A stretch of 26,941 nucleotides of DNA from assembly GCA_003524435.1 (NCBI GenBank), contig DQHP01000012.1, forward strand, positions 284-27,224, in the 5' to 3' direction. The translations under genes were made by a program, and so were the position numbers. The notes beneath the pieces were generated by a model that was not told the origin of the DNA, made no database searches, and saw only the letters and a list, made by a program, of their open reading frames with translations. The stretch comes from Microbacterium sp. Lineage in GTDB: Bacteria > Actinomycetota > Actinomycetes > Actinomycetales > Microbacteriaceae. This document shows positions 17,183-25,716 of this stretch, one piece after another; the first letter of the stretch is position 1, and every line of letters begins with the position of its first letter.

Positions 17183-20100
17183 TGAGCGATGAAGCAAGCA
17201 CGACGTCGGCGCACGTTCGCGACGAGTTGCTCGACCTGCTCGAGCGCGACCTCGTCGGGCCGTGGGACGGCCCGAAGGAGACGATCGTCGGCACGCCACG
17301 CGGTCGCTACCTGGCGGGAGCATTGGCACCGATCTCGCTGCTTGAGGGCGGTGGCGCTGCAACCACATCGTCTACACCGTCGTCAGCGACGCTCGATGAT
17401 GTCCGCAATGACGAAACGCTTGCGGTCGCCGATCTGTCGGCGGCGCACGATGTCCAGGGCGTACCAGCCGATGAGGAGGAGACGATCGGCGAGGCGTCTC
17501 CCACCGACTCCGATGAAGATCGTGGACCCGAGTCCAAGATCATCGCTCCGTCGTCGATGGGCATCCGCTTCCAGGTCAGCGCCGAGACGACTACGCTGCG
17601 CTTCATCGCCCGCTGGGGCAAGTACGAGTCGCACCGCGAGGTCGACGAGAAGGGCCGGACCCAGACCTACTACGATCGCACCCCTTTCGAAGAGATCGTC
17701 GATATAGACATCTCCACGATCGAGAGCGGCGCATCCGCGCGGCGGGCGTTCGCCGACGACGTGGACCTCTCAGTCGAGGTGTTCGATCACGAAGGTCGTC
17801 GCGTCGTGGAGGCGGCCCTGCTCAACTCCAAGCAGACCGGGGGCGAACTGCCGCCGAAACTCTGGCTGTTCCAAGCCGAGCTCAAGGTGACCGCTCCCGA
17901 CGCAGCATCCGCCGTTTTCCTCCCGACTCGCGATGCGCTCGTCGACGATCGCGCCTCTCGTGATGAGGAGGTTCGTCGCCTCGACCTGCTGTACCGCGAC
18001 CGTCTGGAATTCGCCGTCGGTCGCACCGCGTCCGCCACCTGGGACGTCTCCCCTCAAGATCTCCGCCGCGCGACGGCAGTCCGCACCACCTGGGTGCCAA
18101 CCGCAGAAGTGCCCCAGACCCAGGCGCCCGAAGTGCCCGGCGCGGTGCTGAGCATGCGCGTGCTCATGGAATCAGGCGCCGACAAGTTGCGCACCGGACT
18201 CCAACCCCTCATCGACGCGTACGACGATTGGCTGAAGAAGCAGGCCGCTGCGAATGAGCAGCTCCCCGAGTGGCTTCGCAAGGAAGGCTCCATCGGCATC
18301 GCCGACGGTGAAGCTGCACTCAACCGGCTCCGCACCGGCCTCGAACTGCTCACGACCGACCAGCATGCGCAGCGGGCGTTCTGGTTCATGAATCGCACGA
18401 TGCGCGACCAGCGCATCCGATCTCAGATCGCGGCCGTGCGCATCGCCGATGCTTCCGTCACGATCGCGGCGGCGACGGCCAAGGTCGAGGGCTACGGCGA
18501 CAAAGCGGCATCCTGGCGCGCGTTCCAGCTAGCCTTCATCCTGATGCAACTGCCGGCAGTGGTCGATCCGACGCACAAGCGCCGCTCGTCCGACTTCCCT
18601 CGGGCCGAGCTGTTGTTCTTCCCGACCGGTGGTGGCAAGACCGAGGCGTACCTCGGTCTCGCGGCGTTCACCTTCGGCATCCGACGCCTCCAGGGAAACG
18701 TGGCGACACCCGACGGCCTACTCGACGGGGGCGATGGCGTCGCCGTGCTAATGCGGTATACGCTGCGACTACTCACCTCGCAGCAGTTCCTGCGAGCGAC
18801 CACGCTGATGTGCGCCGCCGAGGTAGTGCGCCGCGAAGACCCGGCCGTCTGGGGCGACGTGCCGTTCCGCATCGGACTCTGGGTCGGATCGAGTGTGAGC
18901 CCGAAGCGCTACGCCGAAGCAGCCGACCAGGTGAAGAGCGTGCGCGACAGCGAGGGCGCCGCTTTCGGCCTCACTGTGCTGCAGTTCAGTCACTGCCCGT
19001 GGTGCGGAACGCCGATCAATCCGAAGGCGAACGTCGAGGCGGATGACGTCGCGAAGCGCATCCGGGTCTACTGCGGCGATCAGCGCAATGGATGCCCGTT
19101 CAGTGCAGGTGGCACGGCTGTCGAGGGCCTCCCGGTGCTCACGGTCGACGATGAGATCTACCGGCATCCGCCGACCTTCCTCCTCGCGACGGTCGACAAA
19201 TTCGCCCGGCTCGCGCGCGAAGGCGAGGCGGCGAGCCTCTTCGGCTACGTGGCGAAGAAGTGCCCGCGCCACGGGTACAAGCATGCCGATACTGATGCGA
19301 GTGTTTGCGGGGCCGAGCACCACAACGCGAGCAAGGCGAACGGCCGAACATACCCGCCGACGCAGGTGCAGCCGACCGGTCGACTCCGACCGCCGGACCT
19401 CATCATCCAGGACGAGCTGCACCTCATCACCGGCGCCCTCGGGACCGCCGTCGGGCTCTTCGAAGGCGCCGTCGATGTTCTGTCGAGCTGGGAACTCGGC
19501 GAAGGGGATGCAGCGAAGACGGTCAAGCCACTCGTGATCGCGTCCACGGCGACCGTGCGCAAGGCGGCCGAGCAGGTGCAACGGCTCTACGCGCGCGATG
19601 TCGAGGTCTTCCCGCCTCAGGTGCTAAGCGTCAGCGACACCTTTTTCTCGAAAGAAGTCCCGCTCGATGAGGAGCCCGGGCGCAAGTACCTGGGTGTCTG
19701 TCTGCACGGCGCCCGGCTCACGCTCGCGGAGATCCGTCTCAGCGAAATCCTGCTGCTCGCTGGGCAGCGGCTCTTCGACACTCACGGGGATGCCGCCGAG
19801 CCGTACCTCACCGTGGTCGACTACTTCTCGGCCACCCGCGAGCTCGCCGGCATGCGGCGCTATCTCGAGGACGACGTCACGACTCGCGTCAGCAACCCGG
19901 ACAAGTCGAGTGGCTACCCGCGGCGACGCACCCCCTTGCGCATCGGCGAGCTGACCTCGCGCATCTCGTCGTCGGAGATCAGCAAGACGCTCACACACCT
20001 CGCATCGCCGTTCGACGCCGAGCTCGACTCCACCACGGGTCGTGCTGTGATCGCGAGGAAGCTCAACGCCGGCGAGAAGCTGCTCGATCGTGAGCCGCCA

Positions 20101-20871
20101 TTCGACGTCGTGCTCGCGACCTCGATGCTGCAAGTCGGTGTCGACGTGCCGCGTCTCGGACTCATGCTCATCGTCGGCCAACCGAAGAACACGGCCGAGT
20201 ATATCCAGGCCTCCTCCCGAGTCGGTCGCGACTCTCGCAAGCCGGGGCTAGTGGTGACCCTCGCCAACCGGTCGCGCCCGCGCGATATGGCGCACTACGA
20301 GCAGTTCGAGCACTATCACGACACGTTCTACGCGAACGTCGAGGCACTGTCGGTGACGCCGTTCTCCGAGGCATCCCTCGAACGCGGACTCACCGGACTC
20401 ATCGTCTCGGCAGCGCGAGTGATCGACGTGGGTGCCGGGACGGACGTCTCACTCTCGCCGGATGCAGTAGCCGGTGCCGGGCGCATCACGCACCGACGTG
20501 CGACCGTCGACGCGCTCGTCGACAGGCTCGTAGACCGCGTCGCACAGGCGAGCGATGACGCCGCGGCCGCGCTGACGAAGAGCAAGCTCGTCTTCCGGCT
20601 CGACGAATGGACCGAGCGGTCCGACCTGCACGGCGGTGGGCTGACGTATGCGCGCAAGTCGTTGCCCAAGCAGCACATCGTGCCGCTGCTGGTCAGCCCC
20701 GAGGACACGATCGGCGAAGAGGGCGACCGACTCTTCCAGGTCGCGAACTCGATGCGCGAGGTGCAGCCAGAAATCGACCTGCTCGTCTCGCCGTTCCCGG
20801 GCAAGCTGACGGAGCCCGCATCGACCGCGACCCCGAAGTGGACGTTCACGCCGAGGAAGGACGACAAATGA
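17182..20871 (+). CDS. drmA: DISARM core helicase DrmA
   Basis: This 1229-aa superfamily 2 helicase forms the DISARM core with DrmB. The N-terminus (LLDLLERDLVGPWDGP, then RYLAGALAP) is the family hallmark. Helicase motifs are Walker A FPTGGGKTEAYL (K486, T487), Walker B/DExH IIQDELHLI (D744, E745, H747), motif III STATV (about 787-791), TSMLQVGVDVPRLGLML (motif V area) and motif VI QASSRVGRD (1009-1017). Between motifs a zinc ribbon is inserted: CPWC (605-608) with C631 and C638. All residues needed for ATP hydrolysis are present. DrmAB is known to bind DNA with a 5' overhang, which relieves an autoinhibitory loop. The start is GTG with GAGGGAG upstream; the stop overlaps drmB (ATGA). Confidence 0.95.
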   Translation: MSDEASTTSAHVRDELLDLLERDLVGPWDGPKETIVGTPRGRYLAGALAPISLLEGGGAATTSSTPSSATLDDVRNDETLAVADLSAAHDVQGVPADEEETIGEASPTDSDEDRGPESKIIAPSSMGIRFQVSAETTTLRFIARWGKYESHREVDEKGRTQTYYDRTPFEEIVDIDISTIESGASARRAFADDVDLSVEVFDHEGRRVVEAALLNSKQTGGELPPKLWLFQAELKVTAPDAASAVFLPTRDALVDDRASRDEEVRRLDLLYRDRLEFAVGRTASATWDVSPQDLRRATAVRTTWVPTAEVPQTQAPEVPGAVLSMRVLMESGADKLRTGLQPLIDAYDDWLKKQAAANEQLPEWLRKEGSIGIADGEAALNRLRTGLELLTTDQHAQRAFWFMNRTMRDQRIRSQIAAVRIADASVTIAAATAKVEGYGDKAASWRAFQLAFILMQLPAVVDPTHKRRSSDFPRAELLFFPTGGGKTEAYLGLAAFTFGIRRLQGNVATPDGLLDGGDGVAVLMRYTLRLLTSQQFLRATTLMCAAEVVRREDPAVWGDVPFRIGLWVGSSVSPKRYAEAADQVKSVRDSEGAAFGLTVLQFSHCPWCGTPINPKANVEADDVAKRIRVYCGDQRNGCPFSAGGTAVEGLPVLTVDDEIYRHPPTFLLATVDKFARLAREGEAASLFGYVAKKCPRHGYKHADTDASVCGAEHHNASKANGRTYPPTQVQPTGRLRPPDLIIQDELHLITGALGTAVGLFEGAVDVLSSWELGEGDAAKTVKPLVIASTATVRKAAEQVQRLYARDVEVFPPQVLSVSDTFFSKEVPLDEEPGRKYLGVCLHGARLTLAEIRLSEILLLAGQRLFDTHGDAAEPYLTVVDYFSATRELAGMRRYLEDDVTTRVSNPDKSSGYPRRRTPLRIGELTSRISSSEISKTLTHLASPFDAELDSTTGRAVIARKLNAGEKLLDREPPFDVVLATSMLQVGVDVPRLGLMLIVGQPKNTAEYIQASSRVGRDSRKPGLVVTLANRSRPRDMAHYEQFEHYHDTFYANVEALSVTPFSEASLERGLTGLIVSAARVIDVGAGTDVSLSPDAVAGAGRITHRRATVDALVDRLVDRVAQASDDAAAALTKSKLVFRLDEWTERSDLHGGGLTYARKSLPKQHIVPLLVSPEDTIGEEGDRLFQVANSMREVQPEIDLLVSPFPGKLTEPASTATPKWTFTPRKDDK

Positions 20872-22964
20872 CCGATCTCGAGAACGGCGCGTCGGAGACA
20901 TCCGAGGCTATCGCTTCCGCCGTGGTGCCCGGGCTGCCCGGCGAGGTTGCCGATCCGTTTGTCAACACCGATCTGAAGACCAAGAATCGCGCAAGAGTCG
21001 GCTCCATCCGGCCGAGCGCAATGCTCTACACCTCGGGTATCGGCGCCACCGTGGATCTACCGCATATCGCGGTGATGCCCCAGGGGATCGACGCTTGGGA
21101 TAAGGCGTACGCGCGCATGGGAGGAGACCCGGCGCTCGTACTTGTACCCCGCCTTCTTCAGGCCGTGCGTTCTCAGCCCGGGCTCGAGAAAGTTGGCGAA
21201 CTGCGACAGCCACCCTGGATGCCCGAGGTCTTCGGCGGCGGAGAGACTGCGCCCATCGGCATCCCGACTCGAGTATTCCCACAATGGCTGCGCTGCACCG
21301 GATGCGATCTGCTCGCACCCGTTTCAACGGGAGTGTTCGACTTCGAGAACACCCGCAAGCACCGGCCCGACCTCGCACGCTTCGTGCATCGGAAGTGCAG
21401 AGGGCGATTCAAGGACGGCGCCGGACGCGACCGCACCGCGGTGGCAGCCCGGTATCTGATCGCCTGCACGAACGGTCACCTCGACGAGTTCCCCTACGTC
21501 GAATGGGCGCATGGAGCCGACAGCCACCGCACTGAGTGCGTGCCGAATCCGCAGCTGCGGATGTTGGAGTGGCGCTCGAACCTAGGACCGCAGGTAACGA
21601 TCAAATGCGTGCAGTGTGACTCCTCACGCAACATCGCCGAGCTGACCCGGGCGGGTGGCGAGACTTCTCTGCCGAACTGCCGAGGCCGGCACCCGCACCT
21701 GCCCTCGTTCGCATCTCCGACCGATCCTTGTACGGGTGAGGTGCGGCTAATGCTGCTCGGCGCGGCAAACCAATGGTTCCCTGCAACGGTGAGCGTGCTC
21801 GTCCTGCCTTCTCGCAAGGAGCCGAAGCCTGCCGATACCGTCGACGAAATCATGGGGCTGCCACCGGCCCAGGTGATGAAGCTCACCTCGCTCGCAGCGG
21901 TCGCCTCATGGCGCGAGTTCGCTCCCGAGAGCATGACCGCGAAATTCGCCGGTATCTCCGATGAAGATCTCTGGCACGCCGTGCAGGTGACGAAAGGTGA
22001 TCTGTTGCCACACATCCCCGTGTCACCGGTGTCGACGGCATATGACCCGAACCACCTCCTCGTGCCCGAGTGGGAGACGCTTACGCATCCCGACGAATTT
22101 CTCACCGAGGACCGGCGGAACGGGTTCAAGGTGCATACGGTCGACATCGCATCATCGATCGCGGCCCCGCTGCACGAGGTCATCGCGGTCGACCGCATCC
22201 GCAAGGCGAACGCGTTCATCGGATTCACCCGAATTGACGCACTCGATCGAGTAGGCGACGAGCCCGGACGGGTAGTACCCATATCGTTGTCCGGCAAGCC
22301 ATCCTGGGTTCCTGCCACAGAGGACCGCGGTGAAGGCGTGTTCCTCCATTTCGATGAGAAGGTCGTCTCTGCGTGGGAGTCGGGTGTCCTTGAAAGCGAG
22401 GTCTGGGATGCGCATGTCGCTGCGCATGAACGCAACCTCGCGAGGCGCCAGAGTCGCACGGCAGCCGAACTGGACGCTGACGCGCGGATGCCACCGCCTC
22501 GCTACTGGGCGCTGCACACGCTGTCGCACCTGCTCATCCGCGAAATGGCAATGTCGAGCGGGTACGGGTCTGCGTCGCTTTCGGAGCGGATTTACGCATG
22601 GCGGGAAGCGGATAGCCGGGCGCCGGCTGCGGGCATCCTGATTACGACTACTTCACCCGACAGCGAAGGCACTCTCGGCGGGCTGGTCGATCTGGCACGC
22701 ATGGAACGTCTCGAATCGGTGATGCACGAAGCGCTGCACCGCGCACGCAGATGCTCGTCAGACCCGATCTGCGCCCACCGCGTGCCGCGAGATCAGGAAG
22801 ACTTCCTACACGGAGCCGCCTGCCACTTCTGCGCCTTCATCTCGGAGACCTCGTGCGAGCGGGCAAACCGCTTCCTCGATCGCCGGTTCGTACTCGACCT
22901 CGACCAGGGTTCGCAGGGCCTCGCGCCGCTGCTCGGCGGCATCGACTACGAGAACTGGGGCTGA
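20868..22964 (+). CDS. drmB: DISARM DUF1998 protein DrmB
   Basis: This 698-aa DUF1998 protein binds DrmA in the DISARM core. The start ATG 20868 overlaps the drmA stop (ATGA) and has GAGGAAGG seven bases upstream; the frame is open further back inside drmA but that part is a shadow. The N-terminus includes RVGSIRPSAMLYTSGIGATV, typical of DrmB. Zinc-type cysteine pairs are at C143/C146 (CTGC) and C247/C250 (CVQC). The C-terminal DUF1998 cluster has C629, C635, C652, C655 and C663, within RCSSDPIC, ACHFC and TSCERAN. HTLSHLLIREMAMSSGYGSASLSERIY (about 543-569) is the other conserved block. Nothing is missing. It ends 3 bp before drmC. Confidence 0.94.
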   Translation: MTDLENGASETSEAIASAVVPGLPGEVADPFVNTDLKTKNRARVGSIRPSAMLYTSGIGATVDLPHIAVMPQGIDAWDKAYARMGGDPALVLVPRLLQAVRSQPGLEKVGELRQPPWMPEVFGGGETAPIGIPTRVFPQWLRCTGCDLLAPVSTGVFDFENTRKHRPDLARFVHRKCRGRFKDGAGRDRTAVAARYLIACTNGHLDEFPYVEWAHGADSHRTECVPNPQLRMLEWRSNLGPQVTIKCVQCDSSRNIAELTRAGGETSLPNCRGRHPHLPSFASPTDPCTGEVRLMLLGAANQWFPATVSVLVLPSRKEPKPADTVDEIMGLPPAQVMKLTSLAAVASWREFAPESMTAKFAGISDEDLWHAVQVTKGDLLPHIPVSPVSTAYDPNHLLVPEWETLTHPDEFLTEDRRNGFKVHTVDIASSIAAPLHEVIAVDRIRKANAFIGFTRIDALDRVGDEPGRVVPISLSGKPSWVPATEDRGEGVFLHFDEKVVSAWESGVLESEVWDAHVAAHERNLARRQSRTAAELDADARMPPPRYWALHTLSHLLIREMAMSSGYGSASLSERIYAWREADSRAPAAGILITTTSPDSEGTLGGLVDLARMERLESVMHEALHRARRCSSDPICAHRVPRDQEDFLHGAACHFCAFISETSCERANRFLDRRFVLDLDQGSQGLAPLLGGIDYENWG

Positions 22965-22967
22965 CAC

Positions 22968-23663
22968 GTGGCCGATGCGCTTGAGACGTTGGCACGGACG
23001 GTTTCGTCCTCGCTCGCGCTCAAGCTCGCTTCAAGTCTTGAGATCGACGGGAGCCTCATGAAAGCGTCGGCGAAGCTCGCGGATGCTCCGTCTCGGGCGC
23101 TGTTCGCCGAGTGCTTCGCCGTACTCGGCGCGACCAATCTCGCGGCCGTGCTCCGCGGCTTCTCCGCCGCGGCGAAGGCGAACGGAACCGACCTACGTGC
23201 GGTGTGGAGTGGACCGACATTCAGCGGCGACGGCGACCACACCACCGCAGCGATCGCGCATCTTGTCGACGAGGCGACTGAGGATGTTTTCGCGTCGACT
23301 TACTCGGCGTCGCCGACCTCGGCGTACTTGCAGTCGCTGTGGCGTGCCGTTGCTCGCGGGGTGAAGACGACTGTGCTTGTGGATACAAAGTTGAACGACG
23401 GAAAGACGGCTGCATGGATGCAGGAGAAGCTACACGGCGCGCGCTTCCTTGGCTTCCGGCCGGGACCTCACGGCGGTGTTCAGCATTCCAAGGTCGTCGT
23501 CGTCGACTCCAGCGCGGCATTCATCACAAGCGCCAATCTCTCCGAAGCCGCCCATGAGAAGAACCTTGAAGCAGGCGTCATCATCCGCGACCCTGACTTC
23601 GCTTCGAGCGTTCGTCAGCGCTATGCCTCACTGCTTAGCGAAGGACACCTGCATCTACTCTAA
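22968..23663 (+). CDS. drmC: DISARM phospholipase D-family protein DrmC
   Basis: This 231-aa protein has one HKD motif of the phospholipase D/nuclease superfamily: HSKVVVVD (H173, K175, D180) followed by TSANLSEAAHEKNLEAGVII, with Asn190. Family enzymes with one motif usually act as dimers. The N-terminal 100 residues are helical and Ala-rich. DrmC was reported as dispensable for DISARM protection in the original description, and its substrate is uncertain. The GTG start follows the drmB stop by 3 bp, so it belongs to the same transcript and is last in the operon. No clear Shine-Dalgarno is seen, consistent with translational coupling. Confidence 0.93.
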   Translation: MADALETLARTVSSSLALKLASSLEIDGSLMKASAKLADAPSRALFAECFAVLGATNLAAVLRGFSAAAKANGTDLRAVWSGPTFSGDGDHTTAAIAHLVDEATEDVFASTYSASPTSAYLQSLWRAVARGVKTTVLVDTKLNDGKTAAWMQEKLHGARFLGFRPGPHGGVQHSKVVVVDSSAAFITSANLSEAAHEKNLEAGVIIRDPDFASSVRQRYASLLSEGHLHLL

Positions 23664-23718
23664 CCGCCCGCGCCATAGCCATTCGCGATGAGCCGTGCCG
23701 AGGCCTTGTCGGACTTCC

Positions 23719-23749
23719 GCTCGACCGAAGCGCTCTGTTTCGGTCGAGC
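23719..23749 (+). terminator. Candidate terminator hairpin of the DISARM operon
   Basis: GCTCGACCGAA (23719-23729) pairs perfectly with TTCGGTCGAGC (23739-23749) across a 9-nt loop, 55 bp after the drmC stop. No U-tract follows, so it would be a U-less hairpin terminator of the kind proposed for actinobacteria, or an mRNA-stabilising 3' structure. Confidence 0.5.
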
Positions 23750-23794
23750 CACGGTCGGCTCAACACGTGACAATCCCGCGCAGGCGATGTTCCG

Positions 23795-23974
23795 CTACAG
23801 CATCGCTGGCTCCAGGCCCGACGGCAAGCCAAGCACGGCGCTGAGAATCCCGATCGCGACGAGCTGACCGGCGGTCGTCGCCACCGGATCACTCGCGAGG
23901 GCAAACCACCTGACCGAGTCGATCAGGTTCCTCTGATGAACGATGCGGTGGACATCAGCGAAGCGGCTCCGGCA
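23795..23974 (-). pseudogene. Protein-like remnant with a hydrophobic segment, unidentified
   Basis: One minus-strand frame with no start codon reads NLIDSVRWFALASDPVATT, then AGQLVAIGILSAVLGLP, and stops. The composition looks like a real protein end, with one possible membrane helix (VAIGILSAVLGL). It is bounded upstream by a stop and has no family I can name. It is probably a decayed gene fragment; chance open frame is possible in DNA this GC-rich. Confidence 0.25.
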
Positions 23975-24231
23975 TCAGATGCAGGATGGTCGGTGACGTG
24001 GCAGCGACGCAGGCTGCTGCACCCCCGGGGGCTCGATCAGCGTCTGGACTCCCCACCCGATTCGAAATTGCGAAGACGCCGTGCCGACACTGCGTTCACC
24101 GAGTGGCACTCGGGCCGCGCCTCGACGGATTCTGATGAGCGCGGTCCTCCTCTCCACGCGACGGTCCGGGACCGTACCGTTATTGTCGGGGCGCAGAGCT
24201 ACAACGGAAACGAAGAATCGATCAGTCGCGG

Positions 24232-24237
24232 TAGCAT
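24232..24237 (+). promoter_or_regulatory. Possible -10 element for the PD-(D/E)XK gene
   Basis: TAGCAT (TANNNT pattern) ends 3 nt before ATG 24241 and 6 nt before GTG 24244. By analogy with the other genes here, GTG 24244 may be the true leaderless start, shortening the protein by one residue. Confidence 0.35.
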
Positions 24238-24240
24238 CCC

Positions 24241-25716
24241 ATGGTGAGTGCAACATCGCCGAGCAGCGCAGCTCGCCCAATCCCATACTTGCAGTACAAG
24301 AACGCGATCCGCAGGATCGATCGAAGCTCACTACTCAAAGCATGCGGCATTGCGTCGGCGCGGATAGAAGCAGATGGTCTCACGCCTGGCGCCAACCAGC
24401 CCTTTAGCCACTGGGCGATCGTCGATATCGCTCGCGTCGCACTGGCCCACGCGGGTCCACACCCGATAGTTGCTGATCAAGCGCTACTCGGATATCTCTG
24501 CAGCTTGCACCTGAATATCGACGATCCGGTCATGCACGAAGAGCCCACAAGCTCGGTCGGAGTGATCCTTCGGATTACCTACGATCAATTCCCTTGGCAA
24601 CTAGACGTCCTCTCAACTTTCGCGCGGGTGTTGAACTTGTTCGGGCCCGAGGCATCGTGGCCATCCGGTAAGCAACCTTCCGTGATGACCGGAGGATGGT
24701 TTCTGAGGCTATTCGGGGTCGATATAGAGACGTATGTGGCAGCGATATTTGTCGCGTTCTCAGGAGCTGCTTCCAATGGAGGATCATTTGATCAGGGCTG
24801 GTTAGAGAACGACGCGTTCCGGCGATTTGGTGAACGATTCGACGTAGATGCAGTTCGGGGGGTGATTGATAGACACCTGACTATTGGGCTGACTGAATTC
24901 AAGGATGCAAACGCTGAAGCCGAGAGTCGAGTCCCGCCCAGTCTCAGAAAATACGCGTTCAATCCTCTGCGCGACAAGCCGTTCATCGTGGGAATCCTGC
25001 CTCAACCATTTGCTCCCAACGTTCGTGCAGTCCTCGACAAGATATCACCGCTATCGATCTTTTACTCGGGAATATCCACGTTCGGAAACGGATTCTCGAC
25101 CGACCTCGGTCACGTTTTTGAAGCATACGTTGGAAACCAACTCCGCTTGCTTGGTTTCGATAATGTGGTGCCCGAGGTGAAGTACCACAATGGGCACGAC
25201 CTAGTCGACAGCATTGACTGGTTTGTATTGCTAGAAGACTTCCTCCTTCTCATCGAATGCAAATCAACCCGACCCGACGAAAGCATGCGTCTCGGAGCGC
25301 TCGACCTTGCGAAGAGTATGCAACGTCAAATCGGCAAAGGGATCGACCAGATCAACAAGACATATTCATTCTTGACAGAGATTGCTTCTCAAGAAACCCG
25401 TATCGAAGCATCGAAAAAGGTCATCGGTATCGTTGTCACTCTTGAAGATCACTTCGCTGCTTCATCCATCGTGCGCCCGGACCTTACGACCGCAGACGTT
25501 CCGACTACGGTGCTCAGCGTCCGCGAGCTCGAGCAACTCATGACCCTAGAACAAGGCGATCTGGCGGATCTCTTGAGTGCATCAATCGCGGAATGCGGTA
25601 GCGACAACGTACTCCACGTGCGAATTGATGATGCAACGCCCATTGCCCCGAACCCTCTCTTACAATCATCTTTCGATTCGTCGGCAGTGATGCAAATGAT
25701 CGATGCCTGGCGGTAG
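24241..25716 (+). CDS. Uncharacterised protein with C-terminal PD-(D/E)XK nuclease signature
   Basis: This 491-aa protein is of no family I can name. The N-terminal 270 residues are mixed alpha/beta without recognised motifs. From about 281 a restriction-endonuclease-like fold is suggested: GHVFEAYVGNQLRLLGF with Glu294, then SIDWFVLLEDFLLLIECKST with Asp326 and the E-C-K triad element Glu339/Lys341, then a helix with QRQIGKGIDQI. This E...D...ExK...Q pattern is that of PD-(D/E)XK nucleases, which cut DNA or sometimes RNA using Mg2+. GC is clearly lower than in the DISARM genes (26 of 60 bases in row 25321-25380), indicating different ancestry. It stands alone, 577 bp after drmC, in the same direction. 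A defence nuclease is the best inference; partner and target are unknown. Confidence 0.78.
   Translation: MVSATSPSSAARPIPYLQYKNAIRRIDRSSLLKACGIASARIEADGLTPGANQPFSHWAIVDIARVALAHAGPHPIVADQALLGYLCSLHLNIDDPVMHEEPTSSVGVILRITYDQFPWQLDVLSTFARVLNLFGPEASWPSGKQPSVMTGGWFLRLFGVDIETYVAAIFVAFSGAASNGGSFDQGWLENDAFRRFGERFDVDAVRGVIDRHLTIGLTEFKDANAEAESRVPPSLRKYAFNPLRDKPFIVGILPQPFAPNVRAVLDKISPLSIFYSGISTFGNGFSTDLGHVFEAYVGNQLRLLGFDNVVPEVKYHNGHDLVDSIDWFVLLEDFLLLIECKSTRPDESMRLGALDLAKSMQRQIGKGIDQINKTYSFLTEIASQETRIEASKKVIGIVVTLEDHFAASSIVRPDLTTADVPTTVLSVRELEQLMTLEQGDLADLLSASIAECGSDNVLHVRIDDATPIAPNPLLQSSFDSSAVMQMIDAWR

Larger units (their letters stand above)
23664..24240. other. Intergenic region after the DISARM operon
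   Basis: These 577 bases contain a hairpin (23719-23749), a minus-strand protein-like remnant (23795-23974) and the likely -10 box of the next gene. Other open frames here are short and match nothing I know. Confidence 0.5.

Noticed and set aside
15497..17368. Minus-strand open frame of 623 residues antisense to drmMI
   Set aside because: It is a shadow of the strong codon bias of drmMI: no family motifs, Arg/Pro/Gly-rich low-quality composition, and drmMI is certain.
20607..20867. N-terminal extension of the drmB frame into drmA
   Set aside because: The extension is out of frame with conserved drmA sequence and has non-protein-like composition; ATG 20868 has a ribosome site and the usual ATGA overlap.
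23936..24247. 103-residue plus-strand open frame after drmC
   Set aside because: Arg/Ser/Asp-rich shadow-type translation without motifs; it overlaps the start of the real downstream gene.
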